From positions 1 to 32,561 of the forward strand of contig NZ_JAFBIZ010000024.1 of NCBI RefSeq assembly GCF_021531995.1: a DNA stretch of 32,561 nt, read 5' to 3'. Source of the stretch: Faecalicatena contorta. GTDB taxonomy: Bacteria; Bacillota; Clostridia; Lachnospirales; Lachnospiraceae. The notes beneath the pieces were generated by a model, which did no database searches, was not told where the DNA came from, and was given only the letters and a program-made list of their open reading frames with translations. The position numbers and the translations under genes are program-made. This document shows positions 1 to 8,952 of the stretch, one piece after another; position 1 is the first letter of the stretch; each line of letters begins with the position of its first letter.

Positions 1-885
1 TCTATATACCTTTCCTAGCACTCTGATTATTATGCCAAAAATATTGAAATGAGGTTTTTCAATATCTATAACTTCAAACTGTGGAACTGCGTTATAGGTA
101 TGCAAACCAATCCATTTCTTTTTCTCTGCAATTTGCAAATCTTCCGGAGAAATATGGCGAAAAACATTCTGTAATCCTTTATCAACAACTTGATCCGGAC
201 ACATCTCGCTAAAAATTAATGCACCTCCGTATCGTTGAGAACAATCTTGCGAAACCCGAATCAACTTCCCAGTGTGAACAAAGAAACGACCACCACATCG
301 AGAACGGTCAATATCTTTTTCATGAATTTGATATTTCTCCGAAATACTGAATTGATCATCAAATTTCAACAGATAATCCTTGTGATTCTCTTCGTCTGCT
401 ACATCTGTGGTAATCGCATATAAGACACCTCTATTTTCAAAAAAAGTAGTATCAACCCACATGACATTTTCCGCAATAATAGTATGTTGCTCCCATTTTT
501 CTGGAAAATTCACCGCTTTATACAAAAGCAATTTATGCCCTGCACTCGTTTCCGGCAACATATAAATCCCATCATCTCGTATAAACACATTAGGATATGA
601 CATATGAAACGGTTCGCAAATTACTTTCTTCCACGGAGTAAATCTGTCGTTCTCCCATTTTGTATAACCGATTGCTCCTCGTCTTTTGATGTAATCGTAC
701 ATCTCTGCAAAGATATATGTATTTCCTTCATATTGTAGGACAAACGGATCAGCTTCCCATGTTCTCCACGTATTAGGAATTACCTGAAAAGGAGATTTCA
801 CATTGTCTAAAATTTCGCCTTCTGGAAGCTGCCGAAAAGCAACATTCCACCCATCTTCTAATAGTTTTGAAAACAATTTAGTCAT
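1..885 (-). CDS. Partial beta-propeller protein of the GINT1 N-terminal-like family, polysaccharide locus
   Basis: The frame is open from an ATG at 885 to the window edge (295 codons, no stop), so the C-terminus is missing. Recognisable features are a WEADPF motif near residue 43, the stretch MSYPNVF near 95, and YMLPETS near 108. This pattern of repeated blades is typical of the five-bladed propeller domain found in glucosamine inositolphosphorylceramide transferase-like and formyltransferase-linked proteins of bacterial polysaccharide loci. The ATG lies 2 nt after the stop of the upstream GT4 gene, so it is probably co-transcribed as the last visible gene of the EPS operon. A role in trimming or decorating the polysaccharide is inference from context; the enzymatic activity of the bacterial versions is not settled. 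Family assignment rests on motif memory only. Confidence 0.7.
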   Translation of the reverse strand, partial: MTKLFSKLLEDGWNVAFRQLPEGEILDNVKSPFQVIPNTWRTWEADPFVLQYEGNTYIFAEMYDYIKRRGAIGYTKWENDRFTPWKKVICEPFHMSYPNVFIRDDGIYMLPETSAGHKLLLYKAVNFPEKWEQHTIIAENVMWVDTTFFENRGVLYAITTDVADEENHKDYLLKFDDQFSISEKYQIHEKDIDRSRCGGRFFVHTGKLIRVSQDCSQRYGGALIFSEMCPDQVVDKGLQNVFRHISPEDLQIAEKKKWIGLHTYNAVPQFEVIDIEKPHFNIFGIIIRVLGKVYR

Positions 886-887
886 AC

Positions 888-2018
888 TCACTCCCACAAA
901 TTTTCAAACAGTTTTTGAACATCTTCAACAGTTTTTTCTGTCATAAAGTCTTTACCTCGAATAACTGCCTGATTCTGATAATGTTCCAACAGTTTTTGCT
1001 CGTTCATTATCGCCACAATACTCTGTAACAAAGACTCTTCATCATTATGTGTTACAATTCCATATTCTTGATTTTCACCAAGCAACTCTGTCATTCCAGA
1101 AACCTTTGTAGTCACAACTGGAATGCCTAAAATCAACGCTTCCGTAACAGCAGTTGAAAAACCTTCCGATCTCGAACAACACACAAATAAATCACACTGC
1201 TTCATATAAGCATACGGATTTTTGTGGTATCCCAATAAAGTAAAAGACGCCTCTATGCCGTACTGTTTTGCTTGTTTTTCAAGTTGCTCTTTCTCCACGC
1301 CTTCTCCCAAGATATATGTATGCACCATATAGCCATCTTCTCGGAGGCGTTTGTGTATATTTAGAAGCCTATCAAAACCCTTAACCGGATATAGACTTCC
1401 CATAGCACAAATTTTGAACTCGTCAGGAGCAAAACATTCTGTTTGAATTACTTTTTCAGACATTTCAAGAATCATATCCGTTTGGTTAGTATTGTATGCT
1501 ACAACACCTTTTATATCCAACTTAAAAAGATTCATAAAAGCAGCCTGCACATCCTTTGAAACAAATACAATTACATCAAAATTGGAATAGCACTTCTTAG
1601 CTTCCTCAACGTTTCGGAATAATCGTGCTGCATCTTCCAAAGAAGTCATCGTTCTGTGAATCCAGCACATTTTTTTCGTAGTGCCGTCCTTACAGCCACT
1701 GACGATTCGGGCAGTTTGACCCTCTAGATAAGAAACAACAATATCGTATCTTTCGCCAACTAAGTGTCGATACAAAAACTCTGGAGAAAAAATTTTGAGC
1801 AAATGAGAAACACCTAGAAAAGATCGCTTAAAACACGTTTTATAATGTATGTGCGACGCAAGTGACTCCCTGTTCACCCCTTCATTATATAAGGTCATTA
1901 CAGTGATATCGTACTTAGAACGATCCATATTATTAACCAGATTTACAAGCACTTTTTCAGCACCGCCATGTCCAAGATTAGGAATTAAAAATAAAATATG
2001 AATCATTGTTTTATCCAC
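888..2018 (-). CDS. Glycosyltransferase family 4 (GT-B fold)
   Basis: This 376-residue retaining glycosyltransferase probably adds one sugar from an NDP donor to the lipid-linked repeat unit on the cytoplasmic face. The N-terminal acceptor-side fold carries the glycine-rich GHGGAEKVL at residues 16-24. The C-terminal donor-binding half has the E-x7-E signature at Glu285/Glu293 (SEGFSTAVTE), followed by ALILGIPVV, which is diagnostic of GT4. Length is normal for the family. A start at Met5 is also possible. It sits between a GT2 gene (8 nt upstream) and the propeller gene (2 nt downstream), so it is part of one operon. Donor and linkage cannot be read from the sequence. It is AT-rich like its EPS neighbours. 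Confidence 0.9.
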   Translation of the reverse strand: MDKTMIHILFLIPNLGHGGAEKVLVNLVNNMDRSKYDITVMTLYNEGVNRESLASHIHYKTCFKRSFLGVSHLLKIFSPEFLYRHLVGERYDIVVSYLEGQTARIVSGCKDGTTKKMCWIHRTMTSLEDAARLFRNVEEAKKCYSNFDVIVFVSKDVQAAFMNLFKLDIKGVVAYNTNQTDMILEMSEKVIQTECFAPDEFKICAMGSLYPVKGFDRLLNIHKRLREDGYMVHTYILGEGVEKEQLEKQAKQYGIEASFTLLGYHKNPYAYMKQCDLFVCCSRSEGFSTAVTEALILGIPVVTTKVSGMTELLGENQEYGIVTHNDEESLLQSIVAIMNEQKLLEHYQNQAVIRGKDFMTEKTVEDVQKLFENLWE

Positions 2019-2026
2019 CTAATAAT

Positions 2027-2854
2027 TTATTTTGCTTGAAGATGCCGTTTGTGAAAAACTTCATATAAACAATCCGGGATGACAATTTTTATCAATTCTA
2101 TCATAGCATTTTTTACTGCATAGACATACATCCATACCGGCAACTCCAACATTTTATAGCCTAGAAATGTAGCATATATGCCATTCATCCTAGCTGACAC
2201 AGTTCTTCTATGCAATGCATTTCTATCATCTCGCATTTTATATAAAGGCTCCTGGATATTGTAACCTACATATCCTTTTGCGTAAAATTTATACCAAAGA
2301 TGATAATCCTCTACACGCAGAAGCCGAGGATCTTCAGTATATCCCTCTACATCCAAAAAAGCTTCCTTTCTAATCATACATGGTGCATGACAAAACATTG
2401 GAACATGAGTAGGAAAGTCTCTCTTCTGCGGCTTTTCTAACGTTGTAATACATCCCCACTCGCCACTCTCATCAAAAGTAATCATATGCGAACTGACTAA
2501 ATCATATTCAAGATGATTATTCAATATATCTACTTCTTTTTCAAAACGCTCTGGAACAGATATGTCATCTCCATCCATTCTTGCAATATAATCTCCGTCT
2601 GCCAGTGCCAAACATTTATTCAATGTAGCGTTAAGCCCCAAATTCTTCCCATTTTTGATTACCAGAAATCTCTCCGGATCATTTTCAGCATACTCTTTTG
2701 CAATTTCCCAAGATGCATCTTTAGAGCCGTCATCACAAATGATGAAATGCCAATTTGAATATGTTTGTGCAATTATGGAGTCTATTGCCTCTCTTAATGT
2801 ATTCTCACAGTTATATATTCCCATTAAAATGGATATTTTCTTATCTTCTTGCAT
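2027..2854 (-). CDS. Glycosyltransferase family 2 (GT-A fold)
   Basis: This 275-residue enzyme has the canonical GT2 start (ISILMGIYN), the first acidic pair Asp41-Asp42 in ICDDGS, and the metal/nucleotide-binding Asp-x-Asp at 94-96 in ARMDGDD. The later EDYHLWYK segment supplies the usual catalytic-base region. It resembles the EpsE-like glycosyltransferases of Firmicute EPS loci. It is expected to transfer a sugar to the growing undecaprenyl-linked oligosaccharide. The start codon lies 1 nt after the stop of the upstream GT2 gene, implying tight co-expression. Donor sugar is unknown. Confidence 0.9.
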   Translation of the reverse strand: MQEDKKISILMGIYNCENTLREAIDSIIAQTYSNWHFIICDDGSKDASWEIAKEYAENDPERFLVIKNGKNLGLNATLNKCLALADGDYIARMDGDDISVPERFEKEVDILNNHLEYDLVSSHMITFDESGEWGCITTLEKPQKRDFPTHVPMFCHAPCMIRKEAFLDVEGYTEDPRLLRVEDYHLWYKFYAKGYVGYNIQEPLYKMRDDRNALHRRTVSARMNGIYATFLGYKMLELPVWMYVYAVKNAMIELIKIVIPDCLYEVFHKRHLQAK

Positions 2855-2855
2855 C

Positions 2856-3917
2856 TCACTTACCTCGAATCTTCTGAATTCCCATCAACAAAAAATATAA
2901 CCCCAACGTATTCTTATGCTCAGCAAAGCCAAAAAACACTCTCCAATGAATAGGAAAGTATGATTTATTGAGTATTTTAATTGCTTCAGCACATTTTTTT
3001 TCAGTTATTATTTCCCTAATTTCCTCCAGTTGCCTCTTTATACTGCCCACATTGGAAACAGCATTAATTCCCAATGGAATCACACTCAAAGCGATTCTGT
3101 TATTTAATGCCTGCCTATAATTCCCTCCTAACTGATGTTCTATAATATAATCATCTAGAACTTGAAACAGCTTTTGCCACTGATTTCTTAACCTTGAATT
3201 ATATGAACTTGTTAATGAGCTGCTTACAGTTCTACGATAATGGTATAAAGGTTTGTTAATAAACATTGCATTACGAGCATAAAAAAAGAAATCCAAATTG
3301 AATAATCCATCCTCATATGTACCTATCTCACGAATGTCATAAAACCTAATTTTGTTTTCTTGAATAATATCTGTCCGGTACAACTTCCCCCACACAGTAC
3401 ACAAAGCATCTGCATCTTCTGGTCTACGCAATTCATCATCTAAGATTCCAACCATTCTGCGATGCAATTTATCCCTCACTACCACGTCAGAACCAAACAC
3501 AACATCTTCTTCGAAAATCTGTTTATCCTGAGATTTCCCTTTCCGTTCTCTGGTGTACGACCACATAACTACGTCATGATTACCCTTCAAAGCATAATCT
3601 ATTGCAATTTCACAAGTATGTAAGTCAATCCAATCATCACTATCTACAAATAAAACATATTCACCACAGACGTTATCCAATCCAAGGTTTCTAGCTAACG
3701 AAACTCCCTCATTCTGTTTTGTAATCACCGTGACGCGGTTATCTTGTTTCGCGTATCTATAAAGTATTTCCAATGAATTATCCGTAGAATGGTCATCTAC
3801 ACATAATACCTGCAAGGCTTTATATGATTGTCCCAATACACTTTCTAAACACTGTTCCAAATGCTTTGACGCATTATATACTGGAATAACAATTGATATT
3901 ATTGGCTGTTTTCTCAT
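2856..3917 (-). CDS. Glycosyltransferase family 2, EpsJ-like
   Basis: A 353-residue GT2 enzyme. It opens with ISIVIPVYN, has Asp41-Asp42 in VDDHSTDNS, the Asp-Ser-Asp motif at 92-94 (FVDSDDW), and an ETYEDG-like GTYEDGLF segment near residue 220. The C-terminal roughly 120 residues form an alpha-helical extension typical of the EpsJ/CpsJ type. It should add a sugar to the repeat unit from an NDP-sugar. It lies 6 nt downstream of the polymerase gene and 1 nt upstream of a second GT2. Two GT2s and two GT4s, plus the initiating transferase, suggest a repeat of about five sugars; that count is inference. Confidence 0.9.
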   Translation of the reverse strand: MRKQPIISIVIPVYNASKHLEQCLESVLGQSYKALQVLCVDDHSTDNSLEILYRYAKQDNRVTVITKQNEGVSLARNLGLDNVCGEYVLFVDSDDWIDLHTCEIAIDYALKGNHDVVMWSYTRERKGKSQDKQIFEEDVVFGSDVVVRDKLHRRMVGILDDELRRPEDADALCTVWGKLYRTDIIQENKIRFYDIREIGTYEDGLFNLDFFFYARNAMFINKPLYHYRRTVSSSLTSSYNSRLRNQWQKLFQVLDDYIIEHQLGGNYRQALNNRIALSVIPLGINAVSNVGSIKRQLEEIREIITEKKCAEAIKILNKSYFPIHWRVFFGFAEHKNTLGLYFLLMGIQKIRGK

Positions 3918-3923
3918 TTCTAC

Positions 3924-5027
3924 TTACAACCCCCATACAACGGTAACTTGATAATGATAAAAAATCAAATACAAGATAATCATCACCAAATATAAAATCC
4001 TAGCCGATTCTTTGGTGAAAATATTTTCTACTTCCCAGGGGAGCAGGATATAATTGTACAATGAAACGAATATTGGCAATCGGCCCAAAAACAATCCACT
4101 AGAAAAGGCACTAAGTCCATATAACCCTAAACAAGCAGCGGACATATTAACACACATATTTATCATTCTGTTATCAACTAAAGCTATTCTTCTTCTGAAA
4201 ACAAACGCAATCAAAGCTGGAATTGAATAAACAATAACTCGTTGATAACTGGTACCTTCTGTACCTAGAAACTGATCTATTTCGCCGCTGTACTGGGTAT
4301 TTTCCATGACAATAGTTATAATATCCGTGAAATGGTCGATAAAGGCCACTGCTACTAGTACTCCTCCCAGAAACAACATTGTTTTCTTATTAAAAGGTTT
4401 TCCTTGTACAATAAAGATAATCGGAATCATCATCAATGCGGTTGCATGAACAGTTGCTGCAATTAAAATAATCACAATTACAGGTACATACTTTTTTTTA
4501 AGTATTAACCCTGTACATGCAAAAATCAAACAAACTGCAAGAAATTGACGAATGCCATTATAAGTCCACTGAATATAGTCTGTCGAAGCAACAAACAAAA
4601 ATGCCGTCATAACAAAATTGCAAGAATACTTCTTATATACGCAGAACACGCAAGTAAGACAAATAGTTGCAATAATAAGGAAATAAATCACATCTCGATT
4701 TCCAATTATCGACTTAATTAATACCGAAAAAACGGTAAATCCTTTGTCTTTTGAAGCCTGATTAAAATATTCAGTTAATCCACTTAAAGAACTAGGTAAC
4801 GAATAAAATCCAGAACGATATGCAGATGTATCACCGAACCCCAGATCTGCTCTTGTGCCCGCCATGTAGATAAGCGGCAACAAGATTGCCAACACGGGGA
4901 ACCAGTCATACCTAATTTCTTTTTGTCCATAAGAATCCACTATATAAGTCTGTTTACTTACACCCGCTAATAATGCAACTGCAAAAATGAGAACAAACAA
5001 ATACCATTGAAAAACCACACACCACAC
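3924..5027 (-). CDS. EpsG-family exopolysaccharide polymerase (Wzy-like)
   Basis: A 367-residue polytopic membrane protein with about 10-12 hydrophobic segments. Recognisable EpsG-family features are GTRADLGFGDTSAYR near residue 57 and the conserved NGIRQFLAVCL stretch near 155, followed by HATALMMIP. Proteins of this family polymerise undecaprenyl-linked repeat units outside the membrane in Wzx/Wzy-type pathways. Its position in the middle of a glycosyltransferase operon agrees. It has the highest AT content typical of serotype-specific genes. No Wzx flippase is found in the window; it is presumably beyond the left edge. Confidence 0.88.
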   Translation of the reverse strand: MWCVVFQWYLFVLIFAVALLAGVSKQTYIVDSYGQKEIRYDWFPVLAILLPLIYMAGTRADLGFGDTSAYRSGFYSLPSSLSGLTEYFNQASKDKGFTVFSVLIKSIIGNRDVIYFLIIATICLTCVFCVYKKYSCNFVMTAFLFVASTDYIQWTYNGIRQFLAVCLIFACTGLILKKKYVPVIVIILIAATVHATALMMIPIIFIVQGKPFNKKTMLFLGGVLVAVAFIDHFTDIITIVMENTQYSGEIDQFLGTEGTSYQRVIVYSIPALIAFVFRRRIALVDNRMINMCVNMSAACLGLYGLSAFSSGLFLGRLPIFVSLYNYILLPWEVENIFTKESARILYLVMIILYLIFYHYQVTVVWGL

Positions 5028-5034
5028 CTCACAT

Positions 5035-6159
5035 TCACATCATACTTCTATACAGAGCAGCCATTTCATCAAGCACCGCTTCTCTGCCATATCGCTGGAT
5101 TTTTTTTAAATTATAACTTTCCATATCATCTAATGCTAACTTGTCACTAGCTACCGCAGAGATAGCTTCTACAAAACCATCAACATCATTTGGATCAACA
5201 AGATAGCCACCTTTTCCTGTATCAATCAGATCTGTATTACCTCGAATATTAGATGCTATAATTGGCAGGCCACAAGCCATTGCTTCCATAACTGCAACTG
5301 GAAGCCCCTCCTGCAATGAAGCAAACAAAAAGAGATCCGCTGCACTGCAAATACGATAAACATCCTTTCTAAATCCCAGAAAATGCACCTGATTTTGAAC
5401 TCCTAACTCTCTTACCTTCGCTTTTAATTCTTCCTCCTGAATTCCATCACCGCATATAAACAGATGAAAATGTGGATTATCCAACTTTGCAACCGCCTGT
5501 ATCAATACTATATGGTTTTTCCTCTTAATAAGCTGAGCTACAGAAATCGCAAAAATATCCTTTTCATTCAATCCTAATTCTTTGCGAACTGCTTGTTTTT
5601 CCTGCAAAGTTGCCTCAACAAATTTGTGCAAATCTAATCCAACTCCATTAACCATTGCAACTTTTTTTGCTTTAAATGTTTTAGCTCTGAGATAATCTTC
5701 TTGATTCATTGTAATCAACAAATCAGTCCTATGCGCTAATATTCTCTCAATTGGATAATAAAGCAACCAATTGATCACCGGTGCACCTTTATAAAAGTGA
5801 AACCCATGAGCCGTATATATTACTCTCGTTCCATTTTTTCTGCTAGCTCCTGCAGCTAATCTTGTAATCACGCTTCCCATCGGAGTGTGACAATGGATAA
5901 TATCATAATGATTGTTATCTATTAATTTTTTTAACTGCACATATGCATTCCAATTTCCTTTTTTAATTGGGCTCCTTTCAAACGGTAGACAGTAAAAATT
6001 ATCACAATAGGGAATTATACAATCTGCCGGATTCTCATAATCGTTATTAGCAGCAACATCTACTTGCCACCCTTGATCATGGAACCATTTTATAAAAGGT
6101 TTATGAAACATATTTATATGCAAACGAACAACTGTTGCAACAAATAATACTTTTTTCAT
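5035..6159 (-). CDS. Glycosyltransferase family 4, EpsD/CapM-like
   Basis: A 374-residue GT-B glycosyltransferase. The start KKVLFVATVVRLH, HCHTPMGS near residues 89-96 and TAHGFHFY near 116 are typical of EpsD/CapM-type enzymes that act early in repeat-unit assembly. The donor-binding E-x7-E is at Glu284/Glu292 (QEGLPVAVME), followed by AMACGLPI. It is the first gene after the initiating phosphoglycosyltransferase (32 nt gap), which fits transfer of the second sugar. The ribosome binding site AAAAGGA precedes the ATG. It is also the first gene on the AT-rich side of the composition break. Confidence 0.9.
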   Translation of the reverse strand: MKKVLFVATVVRLHINMFHKPFIKWFHDQGWQVDVAANNDYENPADCIIPYCDNFYCLPFERSPIKKGNWNAYVQLKKLIDNNHYDIIHCHTPMGSVITRLAAGASRKNGTRVIYTAHGFHFYKGAPVINWLLYYPIERILAHRTDLLITMNQEDYLRAKTFKAKKVAMVNGVGLDLHKFVEATLQEKQAVRKELGLNEKDIFAISVAQLIKRKNHIVLIQAVAKLDNPHFHLFICGDGIQEEELKAKVRELGVQNQVHFLGFRKDVYRICSAADLFLFASLQEGLPVAVMEAMACGLPIIASNIRGNTDLIDTGKGGYLVDPNDVDGFVEAISAVASDKLALDDMESYNLKKIQRYGREAVLDEMAALYRSMM

Positions 6160-6191
6160 TATCTCATCCTTTTAATATCCTTTTTACCAAT

Positions 6192-6836
6192 TTATCGTTT
6201 TTTCATCGTTCCGGTTCCGCCTTCTACCACTCCGTCGCTTCGAAGTACAGAGAAGATCGTCCCAAAGAAACAGCGAATATCCATCCATAATCCCATGCGC
6301 TTCACATAATCGCCATCCAGTTTAGCTTTGTATTCAATCTCCAGTTCATCACGGCCATTGATCTGTGCCCACCCGGTCAGTCCCGGCTTCACGTCATTGG
6401 CCCCGTAGCGGTCTCTTTCTGCAATCAGATCATCCTGATTCCAGAGTGCCGGTCTGGGACCGATCACTGCCATGTCCCCTCGGACGATGTTCCACAACTG
6501 AGGCAGCTCATCCAGGGATGTCTTGCGCAGGAATCGCCCTGTCTTCGTAATATACTGTTCCGGATTCTCCAGCAGATGCGTCGGTTTGTCATGCGGCGTA
6601 TCTACTTTCATCGACCGGAATTTATACAGTTGAAAATACGTTTTATGTATCCCGACTCTCTTCTGACTGAAGAACGCGGGAGCAAATAAACCATCTTCTG
6701 CCTTGATTGCGATGATGATTGCCAGATAGACCGGAGACAGGACGATCAGTCCGATCCCTCCGAGTATTCTGTCTGCTACATTTTTCACTTTCATATAACA
6801 CAGCTTTCGCTTCGTGACCATATTCGTTTTTCTCAT
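6192..6836 (-). CDS. Undecaprenyl-phosphate sugar-1-phosphate transferase (PglC/EpsL-type)
   Basis: Monotopic phosphoglycosyltransferase that starts the repeat unit by moving a sugar-1-phosphate from a UDP-sugar to undecaprenyl phosphate at the inner membrane face. It has one N-terminal membrane segment (VADRILGGIG onward), FFSQKRVG, YKFRSM, the catalytic Asp-Glu dyad in KTSLDELPQLW, VIGPRP and KPGLTGWAQI, all hallmarks of the family. I chose the ATG at 6836 (214 aa) because AAAGGAAA lies about 9 nt upstream. An in-frame GTG at 6860 would give 222 aa with a poorer site. GC content here matches the upstream CapD gene rather than the downstream glycosyltransferases. Confidence 0.93.
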   Translation of the reverse strand: MRKTNMVTKRKLCYMKVKNVADRILGGIGLIVLSPVYLAIIIAIKAEDGLFAPAFFSQKRVGIHKTYFQLYKFRSMKVDTPHDKPTHLLENPEQYITKTGRFLRKTSLDELPQLWNIVRGDMAVIGPRPALWNQDDLIAERDRYGANDVKPGLTGWAQINGRDELEIEYKAKLDGDYVKRMGLWMDIRCFFGTIFSVLRSDGVVEGGTGTMKKR

Positions 6837-6879
6837 TCCCTGATATTTCCTTTTACTCACATTCTGCTTTGATATCCTT

Positions 6880-6908
6880 ATTCTATCCCATTCTTCAGGA
6901 TTTGTCCA
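6880..6908 (-). promoter_or_regulatory. Sigma-A type promoter for the EPS glycosyltransferase operon
   Basis: On the minus strand TGGACA (6903-6908) and TAGAAT (6880-6885) are separated by exactly 17 nt, each matching the consensus at 5 of 6 positions. It sits just after the hairpin that follows the CapD gene and about 40 nt before the chosen start of the sugar transferase. Confidence 0.55.
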
Positions 6909-6935
6909 TTTTAAGGATATCCCCTGTCATGACAA

Positions 6936-6971
6936 ACAGGACAGAAGCCCTCTTTTTTACTTCTGCCCTGT
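6936..6971 (-). terminator. Probable terminator after the CapD-like gene
   Basis: An inverted repeat of about 11-12 bp with one mismatch (ACAGGACAGAAG and CTTCTGCCCTGT) encloses a 12-nt loop, directly behind the stop at 6984. The trailing T-run on the minus strand is short (TTTGT), so termination may be partial. Confidence 0.5.
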
Positions 6972-6983
6972 AGTTATCTGTAT

Positions 6984-8846
6984 CTATACTTTCGGATGGT
7001 ACGTCGGAACCACACTTTCCACGATCAGACGCATATCATCCGTCTCACGCTCTGCTGCGTTCTCCAGCACATAGAGTGCGTAAGACAGTTTATCCTCATC
7101 CACGTCGATCGGATGTCCGATATGGATCAGTTTATTCGGCGTGTCTGTCATGCCTTCCTCATCCATCAGAAGTTCTTCATATAACTTTTCTCCCGGGCGA
7201 AGTCCTGTGAATTCAATCTCGATATCCTGCCCCAGCTTCAGTCCGGACAGACGAATCAGATTCTTTGCCAGATCCAGGATCTTGACCGGCTCACCCATAT
7301 CCAGGACGAATATCTCTCCACCTTCTGCATAGGCGCCTGCCTGAAGCACCAGAGACACAGCCTCCGGAATCGTCATAAAGTAACGGATGATGTCCGGATG
7401 CGTCACTGTCACCGGCCCTCCATGTTCAATCTGCTTTTTGAACAACGGAATCACGCTTCCGTTGCTTCCCAGGACATTTCCAAATCGAACTGCTACAAAC
7501 TCTGTCTCAGACCGTTTGTTATAGGTCTGAATGATCATCTCACAGATACGCTTGGAGGCACCCATGATATTGGTCGGATTGACTGCCTTGTCGGTAGAGA
7601 TCTGTACGAACTTCTTCACATGGAAGCGGTCTGCCATCTCCACCAGTTTATATGTACCAAGGACATTATTCTTAATGGCCTCGTTCGGACTGTCCTCCAT
7701 CAGCGGCACATGCTTATGTGCTGCCGCATGATAGACGAGCTCCGGATGGTATTTTTTAAAGATGCTTTCCAGCCGGTTTTCGTCCCGCACAGAACCGATG
7801 AGTACTACCAGATTCAGCTCCGGATGATTCCTCAGCAGTTCCTGTTGAATGTCATACGCATTATTTTCATAGATATCGAAGATAATCAGCTGCTTCGGAT
7901 GATGTGTGGCAAGCTGTCTGCACAGCTCGCTTCCGATAGAGCCACCGCCGCCGGTAACCATAATCACTTTTCCGGAGACATAACCCATGACTTCATCCAG
8001 ATTCACCTGGATCTCTTCTCTTCCCAGCAGGTCATCGATGCTGACCGGGCGAAGCTTGCTTACACTTACTTCTCCGTTGACCAGCTGATAGACCCCCGGA
8101 ATGATCAGAAGTTCACATTCTGTCTCCTTGCAGATGTCAAGAATGGGGCGAAGCGTCGCTGCTCCCGCCGATGGAATCGTCACAATGATCTGCTGGACAT
8201 TATACCGTGTGACATTCCACTTGATCGTATTGCGGCCTCCCACAATCTTGATTCCTTTGATATATTTTCCCTGTTTTGCCGGGTCATCGTCAATGATACA
8301 GCATACCTGCTGATTCAGATACTGACTGTTCTGTATCTCTGCGATCAGGGCTCTGCCGGCTTCTCCGCCGCCAATCACCATGACACGCTTGCGCTTTCTC
8401 CATGGAAATGCACGGTTATGCCTGCGCATGCGAGCCATACGGTAGACGAAGCGACTGCCGCCGATCAGGATCATCAGATACAGGACGTCCAGTACATACC
8501 AGCTTCTCGGCATAACACTCCATGTAACCGCTATAATGCCTATCTTAAACAGCTCTGACAGGAGGCATGCCAATATGATACTGAATACTTCTTCTATACC
8601 GGCATATTCCCATAGACTGCTGTATATGCGAAAAACGATAAATACAAGTAATGTAATAATGATGAAATAAATCTCATATTTTGTAATCACATCCAGAAAT
8701 TCCTCCGGGATGGAAGAAAACTGAAATTCAAATCTTGTCAGCAGTGCCGCCACAGACGCACCTATAATGCACGCAATATCCAGAATGATCAGACAGATTC
8801 TTCTTATCAGTAATTGATAATTAAACTCTTTCTTCTTATTTTCCAT
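6984..8846 (-). CDS. CapD/PglF-type UDP-sugar 4,6-dehydratase, membrane-bound
   Basis: A 620-residue polysaccharide biosynthesis protein. About four N-terminal membrane segments (to residue ~135) precede a first Rossmann-like region (VMVIGGGEAGRA, ~155). A second, catalytic SDR domain starts with TGGGGSIGSE (298-307). The signature STDKAVNP (417-424) and MGASKR (428-433, Lys432) mark the long-chain dehydratase group in which the usual catalytic Tyr is replaced. Known relatives (PglF, WbpM, CapD) convert UDP-GlcNAc to a 4-keto-6-deoxy sugar, precursor of bacillosamine or QuiNAc-type sugars. This pairs naturally with the PglC-type transferase downstream. Its own promoter and terminator flank it. 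The exact product is inference. Confidence 0.92.
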   Translation of the reverse strand: MENKKKEFNYQLLIRRICLIILDIACIIGASVAALLTRFEFQFSSIPEEFLDVITKYEIYFIIITLLVFIVFRIYSSLWEYAGIEEVFSIILACLLSELFKIGIIAVTWSVMPRSWYVLDVLYLMILIGGSRFVYRMARMRRHNRAFPWRKRKRVMVIGGGEAGRALIAEIQNSQYLNQQVCCIIDDDPAKQGKYIKGIKIVGGRNTIKWNVTRYNVQQIIVTIPSAGAATLRPILDICKETECELLIIPGVYQLVNGEVSVSKLRPVSIDDLLGREEIQVNLDEVMGYVSGKVIMVTGGGGSIGSELCRQLATHHPKQLIIFDIYENNAYDIQQELLRNHPELNLVVLIGSVRDENRLESIFKKYHPELVYHAAAHKHVPLMEDSPNEAIKNNVLGTYKLVEMADRFHVKKFVQISTDKAVNPTNIMGASKRICEMIIQTYNKRSETEFVAVRFGNVLGSNGSVIPLFKKQIEHGGPVTVTHPDIIRYFMTIPEAVSLVLQAGAYAEGGEIFVLDMGEPVKILDLAKNLIRLSGLKLGQDIEIEFTGLRPGEKLYEELLMDEEGMTDTPNKLIHIGHPIDVDEDKLSYALYVLENAAERETDDMRLIVESVVPTYHPKV

Positions 8847-8897
8847 AGTATTTCCTTATTTCTATCTGGCTGCTTATTTTTCTTGGTCTAATGATAT

Positions 8898-8906
8898 ATT
8901 ATAGCA
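8898..8906 (-). promoter_or_regulatory. Extended -10 promoter for the CapD-like gene
   Basis: The minus strand reads TGCTATAAT, a perfect extended -10, about 50 nt before the start codon at 8846. No good -35 hexamer is seen, which extended -10 promoters tolerate. It lies in the 106-nt gap after the peptidase gene. Confidence 0.5.
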
Positions 8907-8952
8907 TATATTTTTGCGTGATGAGCCATGAATTATTACATCATCCATCCTC

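Noticed and set aside
7398-8558. Long plus-strand frame (386 codons) opposite the CapD-like gene
   Set aside because: The minus strand holds a full, motif-rich dehydratase; the antisense frame has no recognisable domain, is rich in Cys/His/Arg as expected of a shadow, and has no good ribosome binding site.
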